Assembly: GCA_012656075.1 (NCBI GenBank)
Contig: JAAKBF010000048.1
Coordinates: forward strand, 1 to 64,000
From: Phytophthora hibernalis
Lineage: Eukaryota; Oomycota; Peronosporomycetes; Peronosporales; Peronosporaceae
Length of the DNA stretch: 64,000 bases
Direction of reading: 5' to 3'
Under the pieces are notes generated by a model, which did no database searches, was not told where the DNA came from, and saw nothing but the letters and a program-made list of their open reading frames with translations. Both the position numbers and the translations under genes were made by a program. Of this stretch, positions 1-10,597 are shown one piece after another. The number at the start of each line of letters is the position of its first letter. Positions within the stretch are counted from its first letter, which is position 1.

Positions 1-149
1 CTTGTTCAAGGACCACAATCTTTCTAACATGTCATCTACACGCTCTGGCCGTAGCGCTTGCAATGCGTGCGATGCCATGCCAACTCATGTTTCTGCACTT
101 CAACACTACAAAGCGCAGCTCCGAGAACCTATAGAACGTACAGGAGCTG

Positions 150-1330
150 TCGCTGATTGATCTCCTTGAAATTGACGACGAGCAGGAATCCTTGGAGGTA
201 ACGCACGCGCGTCGTCAACAAAGCAGTCGGTTCCTGGTGCACAAGCATACGTTAACGAGTTGTTGGTTAGAGTTAAAACGATAGCCGATTTGATAGGCAT
301 TCGATTGACGCCTGATCTAACCTCGCACTCGATCCGTCGTGGGGGAGCCATGCACGCGAACGACGGGAGTGTGGCGGAGAACTGGATCATCGAACGGGGT
401 GGCTGGTAGCTGGATGGCGTGAACAAAGCCTTCGGCTATATGTTTGGCACAACACAAGCCGATCAACAGGTGTCCCGTGTCTAGAGCGGCTGGAAGCCAA
501 AAGACGGGGGCGACTGCCATCTCTCGCCGCCTTTGAAGCACCCATCTTTTCCGCGCTCAGAAGATGCAGAATGTGCTCTTTGCGACCGCAATGGCCTTCG
601 ACGATACACTGACGTACGCTGTTCATGCATTTTCCCGATATGCTGTCCCTCTGTGAGAGCAGCCCGCTCATCACCAAGATGAGAGAGGCCATGTACGTTC
701 GATCCATTGGCGAGTCAGAATTACTGGAGCCGAACCTCCGCACTAGTGGATGTCATCATGCGCCAGACCGAGCTGATTGACGTCCTGATCCTTTAAAACA
801 AAGAGCTCGACAAACGCATGTTGTCAGTAGAAGCAAAACTACGCACAATGTCGAATACCACAACGCCAAACTCAGCCTGCATCGACGTGTCGCTTGCTGT
901 CACCGAACACCTGCCTCCACCAGTCTCACATGTTGTTCGTCCAAAGAAAAAGGAGCCCAGTCGATGGCATCGCTATGGTTCGAATGGTTCACAGCTGAAC
1001 CCTCGCGTGTACGCGTCGCGACCTGTCAAAAGACAGCGTTGTACAAGTACAGACATATTGTAGGGTACAGGATGGTGTCCTTACCGATGGGCTTTGCGCT
1101 CGATGTTTTGTCTCCAGCATACAAGAACGAAGTATTGGTGAGAAAGCGAGAAGGCGCAGGAGAACGCGCTAGCCTTCCTGAAGTTCCATGGTCCATCAGC
1201 TGTAGCAGCAAGCATGGCGCTGAAGGCACTGCGACAGATGCAAAAGTTGGGAAGACAGGACAGCCAGATCACCCAGTTCCATGATCGGGTTGATTGTGTA
1301 TTCATTCGCCTTAAACCTGCACAAACTTGA
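150..1330 (+). mobile_element. Crypton-like tyrosine recombinase relic
   Basis: The + strand reads as the C-terminal half of a tyrosine recombinase of the Crypton type found in oomycetes. From about 251 an open frame leads to the box LTSHSIRRGGAMHA (317-358), which carries the H-x-x-R core. It is followed by ENWIIERGGW and then by FGYMFGTTQAD, whose Tyr codon at 437-439 is the expected nucleophile. An in-frame TAG at 407-409 and another TAG near 482 break it. Downstream, 775-1063 and 964-1284 continue in shifted frames with a coiled-coil-like stretch and a basic tail, as in the C-terminal extension of these proteins. The N-terminus and any DNA-binding domain are missing or lie outside the window. 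The box order is seen in the sequence; the assignment to Cryptons rather than another YR element is inference. It is not functional as read. Confidence 0.6.
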
Positions 1331-2718
1331 ACCGTAGCAGCAATACAGCACATAACAGATTGACGACGTTCGGGGCAGCACAGCTCCCCCTTCAGTGCCA
1401 ATATCACTGAATAAAATCAACAGAAACCTGGGTGAACTTGATATTTATTCGCCTGGACTAGGCATATTACAATCAAAGCTACATCATCAAGTTAGAGGGG
1501 ATTAAACTTAGACAGGTAAATAAAGCATAAGTAATTACCATGGTGTCGGTACTTCCGCCGCAGTGCATGCGTTCCGACCGTGGTATATAAAACCGCGGTG
1601 CCGTACACCGGTGTCATCGCCGACGTATCTAACGCGGTAGAAGTTGTAATGCAGTTGCCGACGTTGAAGTTGCTACCGCAACTGTTGCCGTCGCAATCGC
1701 AGTAGGCCCGCCGTCCTCGCAGCAGAAATAGCAGTTCTCGCAGCAGTTGTAGCCGTCGGCGGGCCGGTCACCGCGTGTGCATCTAGGTGGTCGGCGTCTC
1801 GGTCGTCGGCGCGATCCTCTTTGGAGTCAGAGCGGTCGTCGTTGGAGCCGGCGCCGCGAACCAGGCGTTCACCGCCATATCTGTAGCTGTAGGTGCCGCC
1901 GTCATCGCAGACGTTGCGATCAGGCGTCGAAGTCGTGGCGGCAGCCGTCGGAGACGTGGCGAGCAGGCGTCGCAGTTGTCGTGCTCGGCGCCTCGCCATC
2001 CCCGCTACTTAATCGTGCATGTTGCAGCTGTCAATGGTTTCTGCTGGGTGAGGGGGCGGGATTGTTTGTGAGAATCTCCACCAACAGCTCACCAGTGTAT
2101 GAAGTTTTAGGGTACACGAAGTACCGCTACAAGTTGGACTGCGGTCAGATCCGTTGGTATTTTGACGGTATGTATTAATACCAATTTGACATAACAATTA
2201 CAGGTGTAAAGAATGTCAGAATGTCCGCGGGCAATGCAATCATCTACCGTGCTTAATAAGAGGGTGATCGGTGTTTCGTGATACAAATTATAAATTAGAA
2301 GGGCAACAATCAACTTTGATACCATTCCGTTTCAGATCAATCGCATGAAAGCTGTTTAATTCTACCGGTAAATACCAGTATACTAATGCACTTTTTGGCA
2401 TGAAAAGGCGTGCCTAGAGCTCGCGGTTTAAATGGTGTGCTAGCTTTCACGAGATGACTCGTGTCCGTGGCAAACGACCAAATTTATTGAGAGCACCTAT
2501 CCACCGCAGCGAAAACCTTTGGAAGAGAGTCTACGACGCAGTAATATTTTAAATTTCGTAATACCTGGGCAACCACGCACCAACATCATGATCCCCATTG
2601 CCAAAACGTTTCATCTGTTGACCACACGTACACCGTACATATTGTCCAGAGAGTGTTTATACCTGTATCGTGCGATAGATCTGGAACGGAGCGGTATATT
2701 ATAATAGAAAGTATCTGT
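1331..2718. other. non-coding stretch with a GTC/GCC-rich block
   Basis: No supportable gene. Between about 1636 and 2000 the DNA is a quasi-repetitive GTC/GCC/GCA mixture that would encode Val/Ala/Gly-rich peptide in one frame and Arg-rich peptide in others. This is low-complexity DNA and does not look like a recognisable protein. The remainder is AT-richer unique sequence. Confidence 0.4.
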
Positions 2719-2785
2719 TTTTCTATAGTAATTCACACGGAAACCATGATTTTACTACGGTTTCCGTGTGTATTGCTATAGAAAA
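2719..2785. repeat. 67-bp near-perfect palindrome (hairpin)
   Basis: Two 27-nt arms (2719-2745 and 2759-2785) are inverted copies with two mismatches around a 13-nt loop. The arms begin TTTTCTATAG and meet at ACACGGAAACC / GGTTTCCGTGT. It lies next to Mutator-like fragments and may be a tiny foldback MITE or the end of a larger element. No target duplication is obvious. Confidence 0.7.
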
Positions 2786-2935
2786 AACGCCGACCACACC
2801 ATATCTTGCACCAAAAGTGTTCACCGGGAGTACGAGAGGCGCCGGTCCGCCCACGAAGACTAGAGCCGCGCCGCGCCATCCATAATGAGTTAGTCAGTCG
2901 TTTCGTGTCTCAAATACACATGAATCACTCACGAT

Positions 2936-3240
2936 ATGAATCCAGCTGTGTGCAGTACCTCTACATCATTGTGCATTCTACTTTTCTCTGCTCGGATGAG
3001 CGAAACCAAGGATACCAATTCGTTCAGGACTACATTTCACTGGAAAATGTTCCAGTTGATCAAGGGCTACGCGTCCGATGGCAATGCAACTTACCGATGC
3101 AGCTTCTTTCGACCTTGGTGTAGCCGGCCGCAATGCACTGCAATCCGTGACGGCAGACTAATGGCGTTGTCAGAGAGAAGAAAATTCCACACACGTGCGA
3201 TTCCGCTTGTAGAAGATTAGATTATCGAGATCTCGGATGA
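2936..3240 (+). pseudogene. possible N-terminal zinc-finger fragment of a MULE transposase
   Basis: One frame reads through FHWKMFQLIKGYASDGNATY, then RCSFF, further Cys residues and a late His, followed by an acidic Ser-rich stretch after 3220. The order resembles the FLYWCH-like zinc finger at the start of Mutator-like transposases. The second frame (2806-3123) overlaps it and has no recognisable motif. The call rests on spacing and on the MULE transposase fragment about 0.8 kb downstream on the same strand. It is weak. Confidence 0.25.
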
Positions 3241-3488
3241 CTCATCAGGCTACTCGTCTACAAGTTATCGTATGACCGTAGTCTTAGGCATCATCTTACC
3301 AGCACACACTGAAAATCATCGGCGTTGACATATGGAAACAAAACTTCGTTTTAACAAATCATACACAGCATTTTATTAATTAAGCATCATCATCGCTATC
3401 ACAAGCAAGGTCGTCACCTGATCCGGTGTCATCGTCCCACCCGACTGACCCATCAGCAAGCCTGCATCTCTCCTGCTCTGCAACAAAG
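3241..3488. other. spacer between transposon fragments
   Basis: AT-rich sequence with a short acidic-coding run near 3385-3480. No gene can be supported. Confidence 0.4.
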
Positions 3489-3917
3489 TTACTTGCAACT
3501 GTGGCGAAGCTGCTTCACGAAAATTGATACGCGAGTTCTTCTTTGATGTTCAATGCCGCATCGCTCGTGAATCGAAATTGCAGGAAGCATCTTAAAATCA
3601 TGACCTTTGTTTGCCACGTGCATCAAATGGCGACATGATAAGTGATTGTTTCTGTAAAACAAACAAGTGCATGTCCAATCCGCATCATCACACGTATAGC
3701 TTTGACTCGAGCAGTAAACTTTCCAAATCGACACATTTGAACTCCTCTCGCAAGTTGCAATCTCCATCAGATTCACAAATCGTTCCCGTTCCTTTTTCAG
3801 CTTCTTTGAGACCTTCGTTGGCAGCCTGCTGGTCACTGCCCTTGGAACTGTATTGGGCACACGCGACGTTGAGGGTTGTTGTCCAATCTCGTAAACGATA
3901 TGCTGGGTAATGGTCAT
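3489..3917 (-). pseudogene. SWIM zinc-finger fragment of a transposase-derived protein
   Basis: A 142-residue minus-strand frame contains WTCTCLFYRNNHLSCRHLMH, the C-x-C-x(n)-C-x-H pattern of SWIM zinc fingers. These sit at the C-terminus of Mutator-like transposases and of related ZSWIM3-like oomycete proteins. The region before it is Lys/Arg/Glu-rich. There is no catalytic domain on either side on this strand, so this is a C-terminal remnant. It lies antisense to, and between, two plus-strand MULE fragments, which suggests nested insertions. Confidence 0.5.
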
Positions 3918-4015
3918 CTGATGCTAGAGCAACCCTGCAATTGTCTTGTCAATTCTTGTCTTTAGTCCGAGCAGCATTTTCAATTGGTTCCAATTAGACT
4001 CGATGCGATTCGTAG

Positions 4016-4900
4016 TTGCCAAGTTTGTTCGCTATGGTGTTGTACGACCCGCACGACCTCCACTTCGCGGTCAGCGAAGCTGAGTATGAGGACATGAAAG
4101 CAACTGTGGTGACAAACTGGGCTGGCTGGCCCGAGATGTCGACGATCGCCAAGAACTTCAATAAGAGGAGGTTCACCGGGCGGTTTCGGCAATGGCAAAT
4201 GTTTCACACGCCGTCCGGGTTTGCCCCCACCACCAACCCGGATGAGCAGTACAATGCAGTGATCAAGCGCGACGTCACCGTGCACCGGAAGTTGAAGATG
4301 GGGCTCTTGCTTGACCGGCTGCTCGACTTGTGCAGGCTGGAGAGCGCTCGCGTAGTCCCGTTCGCAACCACGACAGTAGCGAACGCTCGGCTTCAGCGGC
4401 GTGCTCGTGAAATGGAGCGGTGAGGCCTACTCACGGAGGTGACTGTGAATCAGCTGAGCATAGCGTTCATTCTGGGAGAACCCCTTTTCTTGGTGCGTCT
4501 GAAGACGTTGTGCACGTTCGAGCTGTTCCAGTCAGCCGCCTGTACAAACGAAGACCAACGTCGAAAGAACGAGAACCTCCCCGCGTCTGCCCAGCTTAAT
4601 CTGCACCTATCAAGAATGGAAACAAAGGGGATACCACGTCAGGCTGGGAAGCAAACGTGGGCGAGATGTCGTTCCCGTGCCGTTTCTTTAAAACGTTTGC
4701 AGCATGTACCACCTCGTGTTTGGCCTCAATGCGCGAGGTCAGATCGACCTGTTCTGTCGTGAGCGGCTTGTCCATCGAGCAGTCACGAAGAAACGCAGTG
4801 TCCGTAAGTCGTCAAGGTCCTGTTCCCCCAATATCGAACGGACATGCGCTCTCTACCAATTAGCCACAACACAAGTAGAGCAACAGCGCTAACAACTATT
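4016..4900 (+). pseudogene. Mutator-like (MULE) transposase C-terminal relic
   Basis: Residues encoded at 4016-4423 (SEAEYEDMKATVVTNW.., then GRFRQWQMFHTPSGFAPTTN, then PDEQYNAVIKRDVTVHRKLK) match the segment after the catalytic core of MULE transposases, where Asn-Pro-x-Glu-x-Asn and Lys-Arg-Asp motifs are usual. A stop near 4421 and frame changes follow. At about 4655-4760 a degraded C-terminal zinc finger can be read in two overlapping frames (SFPCRFFKTFAAC, then MYHLVFGLN). The DDE core upstream is absent. A dead fragment. Confidence 0.5.
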
Positions 4901-5101
4901 AATAATACCACATTACAATGAGAACAGTTAGCGTTTGTATTTATCACATATCCTACCATATTGCCGAATTCCTCAATCGTTGTTGCACGGACGACGCTGC
5001 GTATCGTGTCCAACGTGACGACATCTCAATACGCGCGCTGCTTCGCGCTCTGTCGAACATCTCCGCTGCCGTCACTGCTGGCTTGCCGCTGACAGCGCTG
5101 T

Positions 5102-5275
5102 CTAGGCGGGCTCCAGGGAACGGTCCCAGACCGGCGGAGCCCAACGAGGTGCCGTCCGCCGCCGACGGCTGTTGTCTGCACGGGCTCCGACCGGGGCACA
5201 GACCGGCGGAGCTAACGAGGTGCTGCCCGCCGCCATCAGCTGCTGTCTGCACGGGCTCCGGGACCCAGACCAACC
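5102..5275. repeat. imperfect tandem repeat, about 72-bp unit, 2.4 copies
   Basis: Units beginning GGGCTCC and containing CAGACCGGCGGAGC, then AACGAGGTGC and TGTCTGCAC, recur at about 5108, 5185 and (partial) 5255. The block is GC-rich and open in several frames on both strands, which produces spurious reading frames. It is best read as a minisatellite and not as a gene. Confidence 0.65.
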
Positions 5276-6524
5276 GCGCGCTCTGCCTCCCACGTGTCTT
5301 TTTGGAATGACGGCTTTTCCGGGGTGTATAGCGTCCGGATATCACCCGTATGCATGACAGCCACTTTCACGAAAGGGTTAAGCACCCGCAATTTACGCAA
5401 AAGAAATAGTATTCGACAGACATTTACATGTACACCCCCAGATACTGTGGCCATTTACTTAGGTACAGTATTCTGTTATTACATGTATTAATATCTGCAG
5501 CTCACCTCACATCCTGGGAGTGCCGCAGAACCGGAAAGTTTCCCTTTCGCAAAGCGTTCAAGCTGGCTCATGGATTTCTTTTGTTTGGGCTAGACCTGCA
5601 CCTAATCAGACTGATTGGATGCCGCCGCAAGAACAGTGCACGTTGTCGGTACCGGTGTGTGTGCCTTCCCTGTCCTCTCTCGCAGTCAATGCTGTGGAGT
5701 TCTTCTGGTCCTCTGCTGCCCATTCCGGTGGCTGTGCCAATCAATACATGTAAGGGTTAATACTTCGAAGTACAAGCAGAAGATTGCAATCGGGTGTCTT
5801 GAAAAACAAGCTGCCCCGGCATGCCGTGCTACATGTATATCGACACCGGAACCTGCTCCAGTGAACTCTACAGTGAAGCACGCATACCGGTACTCTTGGT
5901 TTCAGCAATTGAGCTTCAGACGATACGCAAGACTTGTCGAATGCCGATTGCCAGCGGGTCAGAATGCGCAACGCGATTTGTCGTAGCAGGTTGAAGCGCA
6001 AGATCGCGCGCAATGACCTAGAATGCCAGCCCCCGGATCTTGGCATGGTGGCGAACCCCGTCGAACGGTGCTGACCAAAGCGGAGCCGAGTTTTCGCGGT
6101 CGGACCCATCTTCAAACCCCGCACGAGCACTGCATGCTCATTCCGACGGGCTTTGCCCGCCATGATTTCAGCGACGCATCTCCCCAGCGCATTTTAATTG
6201 TTTTAAAAGCACACGTGGGTGTACATCGTCGTTGTCCAGTCCATCGACGGCAGAGAATCGAAACTCGGTTCGACTGCGGCCTGGAGTCGACGTTGGGCCA
6301 AAACACACACACCCAACACCCCAATACTGCCGGCGGTTATGGTCGCTAGCATCGTTTGAAAAAGTGATCTCGCCGGCTTTTCCACGTCCGAATCCCACAT
6401 GTGGCGCACACAAACTAGCCATCTGGTTATCGGCTTACTTGAACTTTGTATGCTCTTCAAAGGTCGCGGTGACGTTCACTCTGTCACCCACCTCTAGTAT
6501 CTTTCCCTTGCGCCTTTGTCCACC
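5276..6524. other. intergenic region upstream of pyruvate carboxylase
   Basis: No gene supported. The frame 6232-6591 that opens into pyruvate carboxylase is most likely 5' flank and leader, because the mitochondrial presequence and the initiator-like motif both point to the ATG at 6592. Confidence 0.5.
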
Positions 6525-6527
6525 GCA

Positions 6528-6543
6528 CGTTCATTCGCGAACT
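6528..6543 (+). promoter_or_regulatory. oomycete initiator-like motif for pyruvate carboxylase
   Basis: GTTCATTCGCGAAC lies about 50-65 nt before the ATG at 6592. It fits the TCATTYY core of the oomycete initiator but departs from the 3' half of the consensus. Confidence 0.4.
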
Positions 6544-6591
6544 CGCCGCCAGGCACGCACTCGGCATCCAAGCACTCCCGTCCTCCAAAAG

Positions 6592-9500
6592 ATGCTTCGC
6601 TCGCAGCGCCTCCTCGTGCGCCGTCGCGCGGGCTCGAGCCTCGCGCACGGCCAGACGCGTGACGCCAGCTCCATCAAGAAGCTCCTGGCCGCCAACCGCG
6701 GTGAGATCGCCACGCGCATCATGCGCGCAGGAAACGAGCTGGGCATCCGCACGGCCGGCATCTTCTCCAAGGAAGACCGCTTCACGCAGCACCGCTACAA
6801 GGCCGACGAGAGCTTCCTCGTTGGCGTCGGCAAGACGCCCGTGGGCGCCTACCTGGACATCGAGAGCATCATCCAGATCGCCAAGGAGAACAACGTGGAC
6901 GCCATCCACCCGGGCTACGGCTTCCTGAGCGAGAACGTGGGCTTCGCAGAGCAGTGCGCGAAGAACGGCATCAAGTTCGTGGGCCCCACGCCCGAGAACC
7001 TGCACCGCTTCGGAGACAAGACGGCGGCCCGTGAGATCGCCATCGAGCAGAAGGTGCCGGTGGTGCCTGGCACGGACGGACCCGTCCACAACGTCAAAGA
7101 GGCGCGCGCCTTCATCGACGCGGGTGTCGGATACCCCGTGATCATAAAGGCCAGCATGGGCGGCGGCGGCCGCGGCATGCGCGTCGTCACGTCGGCCGAG
7201 GAACTCGAGGAGAACTTCGAGCGTGCCAGCTCCGAGGCCCTGGCGGCCTTCGGTGACGGCACTGTCTTCATCGAACGGTACGTGGACCGCCCGCGCCACA
7301 TTGAGGTCCAGATCCTGGGCGATGGTCAGGGCAACGTCGTGCACCTGTTCCACCGCGACTGCAGCGTGCAGCGTCGCCACCAGAAGGTACTGGAGACGGC
7401 CCCGCCGTGGGACTTGACCCCAAGACCGAGAAGGCCATGATTGACGACGCCGTGCGACTCACGAGTGCTGCCAAGTATCTCAACGCCGGAACGGTGGAGT
7501 TCCTGGTGGACCAGCAGGGCCGCCACTACTTCATTGAAGTGAACCCGCGCATTCAGGTCGAGCACACGATCACGGAGGAGATCACGGGCATCGATTTGGT
7601 GCAGAGCCAGATCCGTATCGCTGGCGGCGAGAGCTTCAAGGACCTGGGTCTCAGCCAGGACAAGATTAAGCCGCGCGGCCATGCCATGCAGTGCCGTGTG
7701 ACCACGGAGAACCCGAGCACAGGCTTCCAGCCCGACTCGGGTGTCATTGAGGTGTTCCGTAGCCCTGGCGGCATGGGGATCCGTCTCGATGACGGTCCTG
7801 GATTCGTCGGCGCTCACATTACCCCTCACTACGACTCCCTGTTGGTGAAGGTGACAGCCCGTGCCCTGGACCGCGGTGACTGCGCTCACAAGCTGAAGCG
7901 TGCGTTGTCAGAGTTCCGTGTGCGTGGCGTGACCACAAACAAGAGCTTCTTGGCCAACGTGCTGAACCACCCGGACTTTATTAGGGGCGTGGTTGACACG
8001 AGCTTCATTGCTGAGAACCCGGACCTGCTGCTGCCGTCCAAGTCGACGAACCGTGGTCAGAAAATGTTGAAGTACATCGGTAACACTATCGTGAATGGCC
8101 CCGAGAAGGCGCTGGGTGCCACTGGCCCCGCTCCTTCCACGGTGGACCCGATCGTCCCCACTCTAGCGACGCCTCCTGCTTCCAAGGAGAAGTCGCTGCG
8201 CCAGGTGTACGTCGAGCAGGGCCCCGATGCGTTTGCGAAGGCCGTGCGCGCCAAGAAGGGTCTCCTGTTGACAGACACGACTTGGCGTGATGCCCACCAA
8301 TCGCTTCTTGCTACACGCATGCGTACGCGCGACATGCTTGCTATCGCTCCTGCTACTTCCATCGCTATTCGTGACGCCTTCTCGCTCGAGATGTGGGGCG
8401 GCGCCACGTTCGATGTGGCCATGCGTTTCCTGCGTGAGGACCCGTGGGACCGTCTTGCCATTCTGCGTGAGGCCGTGCCGGACATTCCGTTCCAGATGCT
8501 GCTTCGTGGCGCCAACGCTGTAGGCTACACGAGCTACCCGGACAACGTGGTGTACAAGTTCTGCGAGAAGGCCCAGGCTACTGGTATGGATGTGTTCCGT
8601 GTCTTCGACTCGCTCAACTACCTGGAGAACATGAAGCTCGGCATTGACGCTGTCGGTGCTGCTGGTGGTATCATTGAGGCCGCTATGTGCTACACCGGTG
8701 ATGTCTCGGACCCCACGCGTGGGCCGTACAACTTAGAGTACTACATGGACTTCGTGCGTCAGCTGGTTGGGCAGGGTATTCACGTACTGGCCATCAAGGA
8801 TATGGCTGGTCTGTTGAAGCCTCAGGCCGCGCAGATTCTTATCTCCAGCATCCGTAACGAGTTCCCGGACCTGCCGATTCACGTGCACACACACGACACG
8901 GCCGGCACGGCTGTGAGCTCGATGCTGGAGTGCGCATACGCTGGTGCGGATGCTGTTGACGTTGCTTCGGACGCTATGTCTGGTACGACCTCGCAGCCTT
9001 CCATGGGCGCCCTAGTGGCTGCTCTGAAGGGATCCAAGTACGACACGGGTGTGAAGTCGGAGGACATCATGGAGATCAACGACTACTGGGAGACGATGCG
9101 TGGCGTGTACGCTCCGTTCGAGTCGGGCCAGAAGTCGGGCTCGGCCGATGTGTACAACCACGAGATGCCTGGTGGCCAGTACACCAACCTTTTTGTTCCA
9201 GTCGAAGCAGCTTGGTCTTGCCGGCCAGTGGCCGGCCATCAAGCGCGCTTACGCCACCGCGAACGACCTTCTGGGTGACATCATTAAGGTGACGCCTTCG
9301 TCGAAGGTGGTAGGTGACTTCGCGCAGTTCATTGTGCAGAACAAGCTGACCGAGCAGGAAGTGATCGACCAAGCGGAGACGCTGTCGTTCCCCAAGTCGG
9401 TGGTGGAGTACTTCCAGGGCTACCTCGGCGTCCCGCACCACGGCTTCCCGGAGCCGCTGCGTTCGCGTGTGCTGAAGGGCAAGACACTGCCGAACGGCCA

Positions 9501-10148
9501 CGACATGTTCGTGGGCCGCCCTGGTGCTGAGATGGAGCCGTACGATTTCAAGGCGGCGGAGAAGGAGCTGAAGGAGAAGTACGGCTCAGACAAGATCCGT
9601 GACGTTGATGTTATTTCGCACGCTATTTACCCGGACGTGTTCGAGGGCTTTATGAAGTTCAAGGACGAGTACGGCTCGTTGCACTTCCTCGACACGCGTA
9701 CGTTCCTGGCGGGCCTGGAGGTGGACACGGAGGTCGAAATTGAGATGGAGCACGGCAAGACGGTTTTCATTAAGCTGATCGCTGTTGGCGGTGTCAGCAA
9801 GAAGGACGGCCAGCGCGATGTCATCTTCGAGCTCAACGGTCGTCAGCGTGTGATCAAGGTGAAGGACGAGGCCGCTGGAGTGACGACGACGGCGAAGCCG
9901 AGGCCACGAGCATGGCTGGCTCGATCGGCGCCCCGATGCCGGGTGTTGTGCTCGATGTGCGTGTAAAGAAGGGTGAGAACGTGAAGGCCGGTGACGCTCT
10001 GCTCGTGCTGAGCGCCATGAAGATGGAGACTGTTGTGGCTGCTCCGGTGAGCGGCCGGGTGGTGTCGATCCACGCCGACGTTGGCGACAACATGCTTGGC
10101 GGCGACCTGCTTGTGGAGATCGACGAGACTGGCGATGACGAAGAGTAA
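6592..10148 (+). CDS. PYC: pyruvate carboxylase, mitochondrial (three single-base frameshifts)
   Basis: Biotin-dependent carboxylation of pyruvate to oxaloacetate. About 1185 codons, the usual length. The chosen ATG gives an Arg-rich, acid-free presequence (MLRSQRLLVRRRAGSS) of mitochondrial type. Order: biotin carboxylase (KKLLAANRGEIATRI; ATP-grasp loop KASMGGGGRGMR; HFNPRIQVEH-like FIEVNPRIQVEHTITEEITG), carboxyltransferase (LLTDTTWRDAHQSLLATRMR; IHVHTHDTAGT) and a C-terminal biotinyl domain with VLSAMKMETVV, whose Lys carries biotin. The frame breaks near 7400 (one base missing), near 9190 (one extra T in TTTTT) and near 9880 (one base missing). Homology continues unbroken across each break, so all three look like consensus errors; a recent pseudogene is less likely. 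No introns seen. Convergent with the myosin gene, 449 bp away. Confidence 0.93.
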
Positions 10149-10597
10149 GTTTATCCAGCATGCGTAAGCGTGGTAGGTTTCATGTACGAAGAGGAAAGTG
10201 CTGGAGTAAAATGAGCATTTACTAGGTAAACGCGAATGTCTTGAATGCTTTTTGCGAAAGTATCTTTGAAAATGACAGCGATCAGTGCCTATCGGTAGCT
10301 AGACCAACGGGCAAGCGAAGCCTAGAGATGTTGCTTGCTGGCGAAGCTGTTTGGCGGCACTACAAGTCATGAAGTAAGACAACTGTTGTACTACATGCAT
10401 TAATACATGCAACCAACGGTTAATTGTCCTGTAGTATGTCAGCTAGGTTTGCTACGCTACGCCCTTCACCGTGGGCCACGAACATCTACCTGCACATATA
10501 CGCGTAACTGTTTATTTTCCTTTTTGTCTCGGTCTTTTACCCGAGTGTTGAGCTTGTTACCACCACCATTGCCATCCATCCGAGCGCTGTCGGCAGT
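10149..10597. other. intergenic region between convergent genes
   Basis: Contains the 3' UTRs of pyruvate carboxylase (+) and the myosin (-). No further gene. A short frame at 10407-10601 has no support. Confidence 0.6.

Noticed and set aside
1636..2071. Val/Ala/Gly-rich frame as a membrane or cell-wall protein
   Set aside because: Quasi-repetitive trinucleotide DNA is open in several frames on both strands, so the frame carries no evidence of coding.
6484..7889. Minus-strand frames of 298 and 187 codons over pyruvate carboxylase
   Set aside because: Antisense shadows of a conserved gene; no domain and biased composition.
7390..9900. Programmed frameshifting in pyruvate carboxylase
   Set aside because: No slippery heptamer with a downstream structure was seen, the shifts go both ways, and similar breaks occur in unrelated genes at base runs.
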